Part shown: positions 27,675 through 38,529 of the stretch, one piece after another
Position numbering within the stretch: position 1 is the first letter of the stretch
Layout of the letters: each line of letters starts with the position of its first letter
Assembly: GCF_001552735.1 (NCBI RefSeq)
Contig: NZ_BCRT01000011.1
Location: 62,001 to 126,000 of the forward strand
Source: Sanguibacter suarezii NBRC 16159
Lineage (GTDB): Bacteria; Actinomycetota; Actinomycetes; Actinomycetales; Cellulomonadaceae
Length of the DNA stretch: 64,000 bases
Direction: 5' to 3'
Position numbers and translations under genes: made by a program
Notes under the pieces: model-generated
What the model was told of the DNA's origin: nothing
Seen by the model: only the letters and a program-made list of their open reading frames with translations
Database searches by the model: none

Positions 27675-28742
27675 GTGGTTGCACCACCGTCCCTTGTCCG
27701 CCTGACTGTGGCAGTCGCTGTAGACACCTACACCGGCACCTTCCCCCGGTCTGTCGTCATGGGGTCTCTCTCCCAGGTCACGGTGGACAACTACGTCCGC
27801 GACCTGACCGAGTTCGTCGAGATCATCGGTGGCGACAGGATCCTCGACGACCTCACCAGCGAAGACCTCGACGACGCCGTCGTGACCTACGGCTCCAAGC
27901 CGGACGGACGGTTCAACGACCCAGGTGATCGGACGCGGTCGCTCGGTGCGGCCGCGCGCTTCATGCAGTCCGTCTCGCGGTTGTTCTCCCACGCGACCCG
28001 CGTCGGCTGGGTTCAGCTCAATCCGGTCCCGGACATGCTCGTCACCTTCAAGGGTGGGCGGACCAGGGCCAAGTCGCGCACGGCACTCCCCCAGTCCGGC
28101 GCTGCGGCGCTGCTCTCCACGACCGATCCGGCCGAGAAGCACGTCACGCGCGCCGACCAGGACATGTTGCTCCGGGACCGGTTCATCCTTCACCTCCTCA
28201 TGGAGGTGGGGCCGCGCGTCTCCGAGCTGTGCAAGGCAGACCGCGCTGACATCAGCGTCGACGACGACGGCGCCGCCTGGTTCGACATCCGTCACGGCAA
28301 GGGCGGTGGGCACCGCAGAGTCCCCCTGTCCCCCAGGACCATGGAAGCATTCACCGACTACGACCGCGCCCGCCCGACACCGGCCCCGCGCACCCGCAAG
28401 GTCAAGGGCGTCCTGGTGGAGACCGTCGGGGTCGAGGACGCCAAGCGGGCGCTGGTCCTCACGTGGCGGGGCCTGCGCATGCAGCCGCGCGACGTCGAGC
28501 TGATGGTCCACCGTCAAGCCGCACGGATGCCTGCCGCCCTCATGCGCGAGGTCACTCCGCACGGCCTGCGCCACACCGCGGCCACCCTCCTTCTAGCCTC
28601 CGGCGCCGCCGACGTCATGACCGTCCGCGACATCCTCGGCCACGCCTCCGTCGCCACCACGAGCATCTACCTCGACTCTCAAGCCGACCACATGGTGGCA
28701 GCCGTCAAGCTGCACCCGGTGACGATGCCGAAGGTGTGCTGA
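27675..28742 (+). CDS. Tyrosine recombinase/integrase
   Basis: A 355-residue site-specific recombinase with the full catalytic set: R181 in EVGPRVSELC, K209 in HGKGGGHRRVPLS, H296 and R299 in PHGLRHTAATLL, H323 in LGHASVATTS and the nucleophile Y332 in IYLDS. An N-terminal SAM-like core-binding domain covers about 33-125. GTG start with AAGGAG eight bases upstream. A terminator follows closely. No adjacent excisionase, tRNA or phage genes, so it is either a solitary recombinase or the last part of a decayed element. Confidence 0.9.
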   Translation: MVAPPSLVRLTVAVAVDTYTGTFPRSVVMGSLSQVTVDNYVRDLTEFVEIIGGDRILDDLTSEDLDDAVVTYGSKPDGRFNDPGDRTRSLGAAARFMQSVSRLFSHATRVGWVQLNPVPDMLVTFKGGRTRAKSRTALPQSGAAALLSTTDPAEKHVTRADQDMLLRDRFILHLLMEVGPRVSELCKADRADISVDDDGAAWFDIRHGKGGGHRRVPLSPRTMEAFTDYDRARPTPAPRTRKVKGVLVETVGVEDAKRALVLTWRGLRMQPRDVELMVHRQAARMPAALMREVTPHGLRHTAATLLLASGAADVMTVRDILGHASVATTSIYLDSQADHMVAAVKLHPVTMPKVC

Positions 28743-28787
28743 GCCTGATCGAGGCGTGACCTGGCGTGGCTCCCTGTCCCAGACGCA

Positions 28788-28822
28788 GAGCGACCCGACC
28801 TCACAGAGAGGTCGGGTCGCTC
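28788..28822. terminator. Bidirectional terminator hairpin
   Basis: GAGCGACCCGACCTC pairs exactly with GAGGTCGGGTCGCTC around a five-base loop. It separates the convergent recombinase and surface-protein genes. Confidence 0.85.
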
Positions 28823-28855
28823 GGTACGTCGCTCAGGCCGCTCCGTCGAGCGCCG

Positions 28856-30109
28856 TCAACGACTGCTGTGGCGACGCACTGCGGCCAGGAGGCCTACTCC
28901 CCCGGCGATCGCGCTGGCAGCAGCCAGCGCGAGACCAGCTGTCGTGGCTCCGGTCCAGGCGAGCGATGTGGTGGACGGCGTGGTGGACGACGGTGCGCTC
29001 ACGGCCGTGTCGCTCTGACCCGCAGTCACGACCCCATCAGAGGACGTCGAAGCTGAGTCCTGAGCATCGGCGGTCATCGATGCCGCGGAGCGCTCGGCAG
29101 GGGCCTGCGCCTGCTCGCTCGGGACGGCGGGTTCGGCAGGCTCGACCGAGTCAGCCGGGTCTGCCGGGTCGGCGGGCTCCCCCGGGTCCACCGGCGGGTC
29201 GACGGGATCGACCGGCGGGTCCACGGGGTCCACGGGCGGGTCGACCGGGTCCACGGGCGGGTCGACCGGGTCCACGGGTGGGTCCACCGGGTCGACCGGC
29301 GGGTCCACGGGGTCCACCGGCTTCTCCGGCTCGGTCACCTCCGGGACGCAGTACGTCCAGTCTCGCTCGTCGACTCCCCCGCGCCCGGAGTTGTCTTCGC
29401 CGAAGTGGTAGTTGTAACCGTTGGACTCGGTCCAGGCGATGCACATCCCCGGTTGCAGGCCGAAGTACGACCACGGGATGAAGGTCGTCCCGATGAGCTC
29501 ACGATTGGTGTCGATGCTCACGTTGTTCGCGCCCGGGACATTGATGTTCACGTATCCGGACGCGGGGATCGGATCCCGGAAGTGTAAGCCGTCCGAGGCC
29601 CACCAGAACGGCCGGTCGTAGCCGTCCTCGTGGTAGCCGTCGGTGACGGCAGCCAGGGGGGCAGGCGCGGTCGTGTCGCTGGTCTCGTCCGCGGCGCCGT
29701 CGGGTGCTGGGCTCTCCTCCTGCGGGATGCCGAGGGGCGCAGTCAGCGCGAGGCCCTCGACGTCCTTCTCAGAAACCTTCTCGACCTCGGGCGCCGGGTC
29801 GGTGGCCTCATCGGGCTGTTCCGCTTCCTCAGACGCCTCCGGTGCGTCCTCCGCACCGAACGACTCCGACTCCTCGGTCACATCCTCGGCGCCGGCCTCG
29901 GGAACCTCTTCCGGTGCAGGCATCTCGGGGGCAGGAACCTCCTCGACTATCTCGACCTCCGGCGCCGGATCCACGGGGGTGGTCTCGGTGGCGACCGTGG
30001 TGGTCGGGTCCTCGACGAGGGGCGCCCCATCCAGAGCCCCCGGCGAGGAGATGGGGACGGCTGTGAGGACCGCTGCGAGAGCGACGGCAGGGACGGTAGC
30101 AGGTGTCAT
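28856..30109 (-). CDS. Secreted repeat-rich surface protein with LAWTG sorting signal
   Basis: A 417-residue protein. The ATG at 30109 has GGAGGAG just upstream; an ATG at 30127 would put that site inside the gene. The N-terminus (MTPATVPAVALAAVLTAVPI) is a weak signal peptide lacking basic residues. An acidic Glu/Pro/Ala region follows to about 150, then a globular segment (about 155-245) with two Cys, then a proline/aspartate heptad repeat. The C-terminus has LAWTG, a hydrophobic helix and an RRHSSR tail: a LAxTG signal of the type used by class E sortases. No sortase gene is in the window. Likely wall-anchored; ligand unknown. Confidence 0.8.
   Translation of the reverse strand: MTPATVPAVALAAVLTAVPISSPGALDGAPLVEDPTTTVATETTPVDPAPEVEIVEEVPAPEMPAPEEVPEAGAEDVTEESESFGAEDAPEASEEAEQPDEATDPAPEVEKVSEKDVEGLALTAPLGIPQEESPAPDGAADETSDTTAPAPLAAVTDGYHEDGYDRPFWWASDGLHFRDPIPASGYVNINVPGANNVSIDTNRELIGTTFIPWSYFGLQPGMCIAWTESNGYNYHFGEDNSGRGGVDERDWTYCVPEVTEPEKPVDPVDPPVDPVDPPVDPVDPPVDPVDPPVDPVDPPVDPVDPPVDPGEPADPADPADSVEPAEPAVPSEQAQAPAERSAASMTADAQDSASTSSDGVVTAGQSDTAVSAPSSTTPSTTSLAWTGATTAGLALAAASAIAGGVGLLAAVRRHSSR
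29184..29309 (-). repeat. Six 21-base tandem repeats encoding PPVDPVD units
   Basis: Six near-identical 21-base units plus an 11-base partial (29310-29320) encode a Pro/Val/Asp heptad within the surface protein, a typical wall-spanning stalk. Copy number is likely variable between strains. Confidence 0.9.
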
Positions 30110-30311
30110 GATCTCCTCCCTTGTCATGGGCTGCAGGGTGCATTGCGTGGTCGCACGACCATGAAACCGCCTCCTCAGGAGCGCACGGCCCGCACGCGCG
30201 ATGGTTGAGAAGCGGCACGCGCCAGATGGAGCAGCAGGCTGCCGACGGCGTAGGTAGCGCCGTCGCGTCCCACTGAGCAGCGCCGGTGGCGCGGCGGGCA
30301 GGTGCGGGGGC

Positions 30312-32846
30312 CTAGAGCAGGGCTGCGACCTCGTTGCGGGAGGCGACGCCGAGCTTGCGGAAGATGCGGTAGACGTGGTTGTCGACAGTTCGGCTGCTGA
30401 CCACGAGCCGCTCGGCGATCTCCTTGTTGGTCAGCCCTGCGGCGATGAGCCGGGCCACCTCGACCTCGCGGGCCGTGAGAGTGTCGGCAGGCGCCGAGGC
30501 CGGTGTCACCAGGTGCAGCTCTTCCCCCGCCACCGCCAGGCGGCGCGCGAGCGTCGTCTCCTCATCCCTGGCACGGGTCGTCAGGCCCTCAGCCCGCAGC
30601 AGGCGGACCGCTGCGGCGTGCGCACGCACCGCGAAGGCGTTGAGCCCGTGCGCGCTCAGATCGTCCACCGCGTCCAGGAGTGCCTCGGGATCCTGGACCG
30701 CGCACGCCCGGATGTACCGCCCCAGGCACGGCAGCATCGCACCCTGGGCGGTGGCGGCGAGCTCAGCCAGCTGGGTCAGCTGACCGGCACGCTGCGGGTC
30801 GGCCCAGAGACCCGCCAGGTGCGCGCCGTCGACCACCGCAGCCAGCACGTGCCCCTGGTCGGCCAGAGACTGGACGCCGTCCCAGGCGGGCGCCGTGGCC
30901 TCACGGACGTCTTGTCCCGATGCCACCTCGAGCATCGCCGTGAGGGGTCCTGGGCGCGCGAAGGGCGACGACGCGGCCAGCATCCGCAAGGAGGTGACCT
31001 GGGAGATCATGGACCGGGCGCTGGGCAGGTTCCCCTCCAGGATCGAGAGCACCGCTCCGATCGACAGCAGCCCGGCGCGTGTGCTCGGACGCAGCGGCGC
31101 GGGCGACCCCATCGCGAAGACGGACGTCAGGTGCTCCCGCAGGCTCGTGAGCCTGCCCTGCAGGTACAGGCCCAGCGCCACGACGTAGCCCAGCGGCTCG
31201 ATCTGGTCCCCCTCGAGCATGGCGAGCGCCTGGTCGAGCAGGCGCGACGACCGTTCGGTGGCCGACTCGATGTCCCCCACGCACAGCAGCGACACGGTCA
31301 CCATCGAGCGGGCGTCCTGTCGAGGTGAGGACTCGGGCAGCGACACGGCAGCGAGCTCGCTGTGCGCGTCGTTCACTGCTCCGCGCGCCAGCAGCGCCTC
31401 ACCGTGGACGAGTCGGACGACCTCGTCCGCCTGGGCGGTGAGCGGGGTGCGGTGCCGGCGCGGTGCCGTTGCAGCCGTGCCGTTCGCGCCAGGCCGCGGG
31501 GAGGTCCGCGCGACGTCCGCTGCGCTGTCCCCCACGGCGAGGCGGATGTGCTCGGCGACGGCGTCATACACCGGTCTGTTTGCGGGGTCACTGTCCGCGA
31601 GGTCGGTGAGCTTCGCCAGCCCCTCGACAGGATCGTGAAGGATGAGAGACCGGTAGACCGCTTCCCACATCCAGACGAAGGTCAGGTGGCGCGCGTCCTC
31701 CCCGGTCTCCTCGTGGGCCTTGTGCAGGACAGTCTCGATGGTCTCGGGCGCAGCCCCGGCGGTGACGAGCGCGTCGAGGTACATGACGATGTTGCGGTTC
31801 GACGGGTTGACCTCCCACGCATCGCGGCAGACGAGCAGCCGGGTTGCCGACCGTTCCCGCAGCACCCGCCCCAGCACTGCCGCGGACTCCGGTGACGACC
31901 AGGTCACCGGCGAGCTCAGCGGGAGCCGCGGGACCTGTGCCTCCTCCGTCTTGGTCAGGACCGTGCTGATCGCCTCGACCGCGCGCATCCCGCGGGAGGT
32001 GTGCTCATAGTGACGCAGGTGCTCGGCGACCAGCGGCGGGAAGAGCGCCACGAGGGTGCGGTCGGCCTCCTCGACGAAGCGCAGCAGCCCGTGGTCATCG
32101 AGGGTCACGATCACCGACCACGGCAGCAGGCGACGCACCGTCGCGACCTCAGCCGGCCCCAGCGCGGCGAGAGTCCACACCGCGTCCGTCTCGTCATCGC
32201 CGAGCCCCGCCACGAGCCGGTCCACCACGACGCTCAGCGCAGCGGTCCACAAGTCCTGCTGGGCGACCCAGAGATTCTCCTGGCGCACGAGGCGGCCGGC
32301 GCTGCGGGCCTCGAGCGTGATGGCCCGGGCGATCCCGGGCAGCCCGCCGGAGAGGGCGTAGATCCGGCCGACGGCGTCGGAGTCCACGTCGCCACCGAGG
32401 ACGTCGTGAGCCAGCCGGTGCACCACCTCGAAGGGCAGCGGCGGGACCCACAGGACGGTGGCGCTGCGGCCCGCCATGATCCTGTCCACGGATGCGAGCC
32501 CCGGGTAGGGAGGGCGCAGAGCTGCCACCACGGTCACATCGTGGCTCGCCACGGTGGCCGCCAGCACCGCGGCCGTGGCGTCGTCGACCGACTCGGCGTC
32601 GTCGATCAGCACGAGAGCGCGCCCGGACCCGACTGCTGACGCCACCCGGGCTGCGGCGGCGGCCGTCGCACTGGTCGTCGCGGCAGGCGCGGTGAACAGC
32701 CCGGCCAGGACGAGGGGCTCCAAGGGGCGTCCGCCGCGGCCGAAGGCAGGGAGGGAGAGCACCGTCCAGTCGTCCTCCTGTGCGCCCAGGCGTAGCCGGT
32801 CGAGCAGGGTGGTGCGGCCCGAGCCGGGAAGGCCCACCACAGACAC
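30312..32846 (-). CDS. Large ATPase / LuxR-type HTH transcriptional regulator
   Basis: At least 844 residues. N-terminal P-loop ATPase: Walker A GLPGSGRTTLL, Walker B ALVLIDDAE; a long helical TPR-like middle; C-terminal LuxR helix-turn-helix LTAREVEVARLIAAGLTNKEIAERL...SSRTVDNHVYRIFRKLG. This is a LAL/MalT-like one-component activator. The GTG at 32846 is the first usable start, yet coding-like sequence (PLLAAVRDAVSRRTC) continues about 35 codons upstream without ATG, GTG or TTG. At 32914-32925 a GTG is out of frame by one base with the sequence reading TDDRSP, so a single-base indel may hide the true start. Confidence 0.82.
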   Translation of the reverse strand: MSVVGLPGSGRTTLLDRLRLGAQEDDWTVLSLPAFGRGGRPLEPLVLAGLFTAPAATTSATAAAAARVASAVGSGRALVLIDDAESVDDATAAVLAATVASHDVTVVAALRPPYPGLASVDRIMAGRSATVLWVPPLPFEVVHRLAHDVLGGDVDSDAVGRIYALSGGLPGIARAITLEARSAGRLVRQENLWVAQQDLWTAALSVVVDRLVAGLGDDETDAVWTLAALGPAEVATVRRLLPWSVIVTLDDHGLLRFVEEADRTLVALFPPLVAEHLRHYEHTSRGMRAVEAISTVLTKTEEAQVPRLPLSSPVTWSSPESAAVLGRVLRERSATRLLVCRDAWEVNPSNRNIVMYLDALVTAGAAPETIETVLHKAHEETGEDARHLTFVWMWEAVYRSLILHDPVEGLAKLTDLADSDPANRPVYDAVAEHIRLAVGDSAADVARTSPRPGANGTAATAPRRHRTPLTAQADEVVRLVHGEALLARGAVNDAHSELAAVSLPESSPRQDARSMVTVSLLCVGDIESATERSSRLLDQALAMLEGDQIEPLGYVVALGLYLQGRLTSLREHLTSVFAMGSPAPLRPSTRAGLLSIGAVLSILEGNLPSARSMISQVTSLRMLAASSPFARPGPLTAMLEVASGQDVREATAPAWDGVQSLADQGHVLAAVVDGAHLAGLWADPQRAGQLTQLAELAATAQGAMLPCLGRYIRACAVQDPEALLDAVDDLSAHGLNAFAVRAHAAAVRLLRAEGLTTRARDEETTLARRLAVAGEELHLVTPASAPADTLTAREVEVARLIAAGLTNKEIAERLVVSSRTVDNHVYRIFRKLGVASRNEVAALL

Positions 32847-32958
32847 GCAGGTCCGCCGCGAGACGGCGTCGCGGACCGCTGCGAGCAGGGGCCCGTCGCC
32901 GGGGGAACGGTCATCCGTCCACGATACGGAGCGGCGGCGACCCGCGCCCCAGGGACGC

Positions 32959-35337
<2,379 letters not shown>

Positions 35338-35370
35338 CGGATCTCCATCGGTCGGCAGGCAGGTGGGAGG

Positions 35371-35670
35371 TCAGGTCCAGGCGGCTTCGGCGTCGCGCAG
35401 GTAGGAGCCCAGGGTGCCCAGCGCACCCGGCACCAGGGCGTAGATGGACCACACGCCGCGCTTGTCCCGGGTGAGCAGCCCGGCGTCGACGAGGATCTTG
35501 AGGTGGTGGGAGACCGTCGGCTGGGTGAGGTTGAGAGGTTCGGTGAGGTCCACGACCGACGCCTCTCCGTTCTCGTGCGCCGCGACGAGTGAGAGCAGGC
35601 GGAGTCGAGTCGGGTCGCTGAGCGCTTTGAACGACAGTGCCAGCGCGGACTCGCCGCTGCGTTGGGTCAT
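35371..35670 (-). CDS. ArsR-family HTH repressor
   Basis: A 99-residue winged-helix protein: FKALSDPTRLRLLSLVAAHE, the recognition helix in LNLTQPTVSHHLKILVDAG, and RGVWSIYALVPGAL. There is no Cys, so metal sensing by the classical ELCVCDL site is excluded; it may sense another ligand. Its position upstream of the UvrA-like gene suggests it represses that operon. Confidence 0.88.
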   Translation of the reverse strand: MTQRSGESALALSFKALSDPTRLRLLSLVAAHENGEASVVDLTEPLNLTQPTVSHHLKILVDAGLLTRDKRGVWSIYALVPGALGTLGSYLRDAEAAWT

Positions 35671-36041
35671 GAGGTTGATGTCTCCGTGCCTGCTCGATGA
35701 GCCTGTGAGGTGGGCGCGTCGACTCGAGCACCCAGCGTGCCAATCCTACGCAGCCCCAGCGGTGCGCCACTCCCCCGACAGCCGCCCGCACCACCCGACG
35801 GGGCCCGACAGTGACGAGTGCAACCATGGACGACCATGCGGGCGATGGGTCCGCCGCGCTACAATGGCAAGGCTCACCAGGCCACGGTCGCGACGCTGAT
35901 GACTTCCGTCATCCACTGCACGCATCCCCGCGCATGGTCCTGGAGCACCACCCGAGTCAGCCGAGACATCGAGATGCGCAGTGTTCGACCGCCATCTCGA
36001 CGAGTCGGAGCGGCGCATTCACGGTACCTTCACTCAGTGGA
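35671..36041. other. Intergenic region between arsR and rbpA
   Basis: No gene with supporting features. TACAAT at 35860-35865 is a possible -10 for a distal rightward promoter, without a recognisable -35. Short open frames in the interval have no family resemblance. Confidence 0.4.
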
Positions 36042-36067
36042 GGAACAGAGCGCCTGATCGGCTCGTT
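36042..36067 (+). promoter_or_regulatory. Sigma-R/sigma-H-type promoter of rbpA (GGAAC-N18-GTT)
   Basis: GGAAC at 36042-36046 and GTT at 36065-36067 are separated by exactly 18 bases, the spacing of ECF sigma-R (Streptomyces) and sigma-H (Mycobacterium) oxidative-stress promoters. Transcription would start near 36075, leaving a leader of about 90 bases. Streptomyces rbpA is a known sigma-R target. Confidence 0.75.
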
Positions 36068-36165
36068 GAAGAACTAGAGCTTGAACTACCGACGTCGTAA
36101 CACACACGCATCAGGCGGCGCGCGCATCACACGATGACGACACCGCGGATTACTTGGAGGACAAC

Positions 36166-36510
36166 ATGGCAGACCGGTCTTTGCGCGGTATGAGCATTGG
36201 TGCCAAGAGCATGGAGTCCGATGAGGGCGTCGACTTCGCCCCCCGCTTCCAGGCCCACTACGACTGCCCCAACGGGCACACGATCATCCTTCCCTTCTCC
36301 ACCGAGGCTGAGGTCCCCCTGGTCTGGGAGTGCCGCTGCGGCGAGGAAGCGCTGCTGCGCGACGCCGAGCAGCCCGAGCTGAAGGCCGGCAAGGCCCCGC
36401 GCACGCACTGGGACATGCTGCTCGAGCGCCGCACGGTCAAGGAGCTCGAAGAGCTGCTCGACGAGCGCCTCGCCCTGCTGCGCGCCGGAAAGCTCCGCCG
36501 CAGCGCCTGA
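36166..36510 (+). CDS. rbpA: RNA polymerase-binding protein RbpA
   Basis: Actinobacterial transcription factor that binds RNA polymerase with principal sigma and stabilises the open complex. 114 residues: N-terminal MADRSLRGMSIGAKSMES, a core with zinc-type Cys/His (CPNGH and ECRCGEE), the basic linker and the sigma-interaction helix RTHWDMLLERRTVKELEEL. The ATG at 36166 has GGAGG five bases upstream; an earlier in-frame ATG at 36154 is not needed. The retained cysteines resemble the Streptomyces rather than the mycobacterial form. Confidence 0.95.
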   Translation: MADRSLRGMSIGAKSMESDEGVDFAPRFQAHYDCPNGHTIILPFSTEAEVPLVWECRCGEEALLRDAEQPELKAGKAPRTHWDMLLERRTVKELEELLDERLALLRAGKLRRSA

Positions 36511-36538
36511 GCCGCACGGCACCTGCCGCAGCGACCAC

Positions 36539-36574
36539 CGATGCTCCCGCCCCCTCTGGGGGTCGGGAGCATCG
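36539..36574. terminator. Bidirectional terminator hairpin
   Basis: CGATGCTCCCG pairs with CGGGAGCATCG, extended inward by GC pairs after one mismatch. Shared by the convergent rbpA and lnt genes. Confidence 0.85.
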
Positions 36575-36603
36575 TCGTGTGCGGGGTCGGCCCCGGCGCG
36601 GGG

Positions 36604-38214
36604 TCAGCCCCGTCGAGCCGGCGCCGACCGGGGCGCTGCCTTGGCTCGGCGCGTGACCGGTGGCACGGCGCGCGCCGCGCGCCGGTCACGCAGGCTGGTG
36701 ATCATGCCGGCGAGGGTGAGCGCGCCGGCTGCCACGAGCACGACCCGGGCGGGCCACTCCCCTGCCCGCACAGCCGGGGTCAGGGAGGTGCGCAGCGCGA
36801 CCGAGGAGATCATCTGCTCCGCGGTGAACAGCCCGGTCCGGTCCAGGAGCACACCGTTGGGCGCGATGACCGCACTGACCCCCACGGTCGAGATCTGGAT
36901 GGTGGTGCGGCCGGTCTCGATGGCGCGCAGCCGGGACATGGCCAGCTGCTGAGTGGACTCGTTGGTCGGACCGAAGGAGGCGTTGTTGGTGGGGACGACG
37001 AGCATCTCCGCCCCGGCTGCCACCGACTGCTGGACGAGGGCGTCGTAGGCGACCTCGAAGCAGATGACGTCACCGATCGTGACCATGCGCCCCAGCCGGG
37101 GTGAGTCGAGCTCGATGATCCCGACCTCGGTGCCGGCGATCATGTCGTTGGTGACGAGGTCCACCGCGGAGGAGAAGGGGCGGACCAGGTCGCGGATCGG
37201 GATGTACTCGGCGAAGGGCGCCGGGTGCTGCTTGGCATACCGGTCCACCACGCCTACCCCGGGCTCCCACAGGAGCGACACGTTGTACCGGCCGCCGCTC
37301 GGGGGGAACTCCTGGGAACCGACGAGGATCGGGGCTCCCACGGCCGCGGCGGCGTCATCGATGAGGGTGGCGGCGTCCGCGTCGACCTGCGGGTCGATGT
37401 CGGTGCCGTTCTCGGGCCACAGCACGATGTCCAGGTCACCCTGGGCGACCTCGTCGAGCAGCGCGTACGTCCCGGTGACGTGGTTGTTGAGGACCTCACG
37501 ACGATGGTTGAAGGCGTCCAGGCCCGGGGTGGCCACGTTGCCCTGCACCGCGCCCACCTGCAGCGTGCCGCTCTCGGCCTGGGTGGCCAGTGGCACGACC
37601 AGGCCGACGCCGACCGCGGCCGCCGCCGCGAGGGCGCAGCCGCCGGCCCGGAAGAGATTGAGCCGTCCCAGGGCCAGCACGGCGATGGCGAGCAGCGCGG
37701 CGGCGACCACCGCGACGAGGGACACCAGCGGCATCCCACCGAGCCAGGCGAGACGGCCGATGGGCGACTCCGACTGGGAGAACGCGACGCGGCCCCACGG
37801 GAAGCCGCCGAAGGGCACCGCTGACCGGGCGAGCTCCCCTGCCACGAAGACCAGGGCGAAGGTCAGGGCCTGCAGGGAGGCGTGCCGCCCGACCACAGCG
37901 ATCCGCCGGACGTAGGTCCAGGCGAGCATGGACGCCCCGACGAACAGCGCCTCGGCGGCGCTCAGCGCCACCCATGGCACGTCACCCACGGCGTACTGGG
38001 CCCACCGGATGTGCACGAGGAAGAAGGACAGCCCCCACACGGTCCCGACGAAGAAGTTCCAGGCCGGGGAGTCACGCACGGTCGCGATGAAGAGCAGAGC
38101 GACCCCGGCGAGGGTGGCCAGCCAGATGCCGATGTCAGGGAAGCCGGCGTCGGCGAGCAGCCCACCGGCGACGGCGAGGACGAGGGTGAGCCACCGGGGC
38201 AGGCGTACGAGCAC
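36604..38214 (-). CDS. lnt: Apolipoprotein N-acyltransferase
   Basis: Adds the third acyl chain to lipoproteins at the outer face of the membrane. From the GTG at 38214 (VLVRLPRWLTLVLAVAGG) it has 536 residues: six N-terminal helices, then a nitrilase domain with catalytic Glu in LWPENGTDID, Lys in YAKQHPAPFAEYIP and Cys in VICFEVAYD, then a last helix and basic tail. Starts at 38310 or 38301 are open but would run through the palindrome at 38265-38342. Preceded by a TTGACA promoter. Confidence 0.92.
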   Translation of the reverse strand: MLVRLPRWLTLVLAVAGGLLADAGFPDIGIWLATLAGVALLFIATVRDSPAWNFFVGTVWGLSFFLVHIRWAQYAVGDVPWVALSAAEALFVGASMLAWTYVRRIAVVGRHASLQALTFALVFVAGELARSAVPFGGFPWGRVAFSQSESPIGRLAWLGGMPLVSLVAVVAAALLAIAVLALGRLNLFRAGGCALAAAAAVGVGLVVPLATQAESGTLQVGAVQGNVATPGLDAFNHRREVLNNHVTGTYALLDEVAQGDLDIVLWPENGTDIDPQVDADAATLIDDAAAAVGAPILVGSQEFPPSGGRYNVSLLWEPGVGVVDRYAKQHPAPFAEYIPIRDLVRPFSSAVDLVTNDMIAGTEVGIIELDSPRLGRMVTIGDVICFEVAYDALVQQSVAAGAEMLVVPTNNASFGPTNESTQQLAMSRLRAIETGRTTIQISTVGVSAVIAPNGVLLDRTGLFTAEQMISSVALRTSLTPAVRAGEWPARVVLVAAGALTLAGMITSLRDRRAARAVPPVTRRAKAAPRSAPARRG

Positions 38215-38264
38215 GTGAGCAGGGTACGCCACCCCTCTGGGGAATGGCTGGGCGGGTGGTGGGT

Positions 38265-38342
38265 GGGGCGGTCCGTCCGTCCTTCGTGCCGCTGAGGACA
38301 TCGCTGTCACCTGCGTTTTCTACTGAACGGACGGACCGCCCC
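38265..38342. repeat. 16-base inverted repeat with 46-base spacer in the lnt leader
   Basis: GGGGCGGTCCGTCCGT at 38265-38280 is the exact complement of 38327-38342. It lies between the lnt promoter and start, so the lnt transcript could form a long stem; the loop contains a further GACA/TGTC pairing. Function unknown. Confidence 0.8.
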
Positions 38343-38411
38343 GGGCGCATCGAGGACGCGCCACGTGGGACTCCCCCGCCCCGCCGGAGCGGGCCAGGGA
38401 GGTACGTGAAG

Positions 38412-38442
38412 AACCTACTTGTTCGGTCCTACCTGCTGTCAA
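38412..38442 (-). promoter_or_regulatory. Promoter for lnt: TTGACA-N19-TAGGTT
   Basis: On the minus strand, a perfect -35 TTGACA (38442-38437) and TAGGTT (38417-38412) are 19 bases apart. Start of transcription would be near 38405. The spacer is long but both boxes are good. The rest of the 315-base lnt-amidohydrolase interval holds only the inverted repeat. Confidence 0.5.
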
Positions 38443-38529
38443 TACTGCGTTTGTGCTGGTTGACGACATACGCGCAGGTCACGTGGTTTGACGGACAAAT
38501 GGGACCGGGTGAAAAGCCTCGGGGCCACG

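Noticed and set aside
29184-29309. Possible CRISPR-like array
   Set aside because: The 21-base units are contiguous, without spacers, and encode an in-frame heptad repeat.
35811-36077. Leader peptide frames upstream of rbpA
   Set aside because: They overlap the sigma-R-type promoter and would be cut by its start site; no supporting translation signal.
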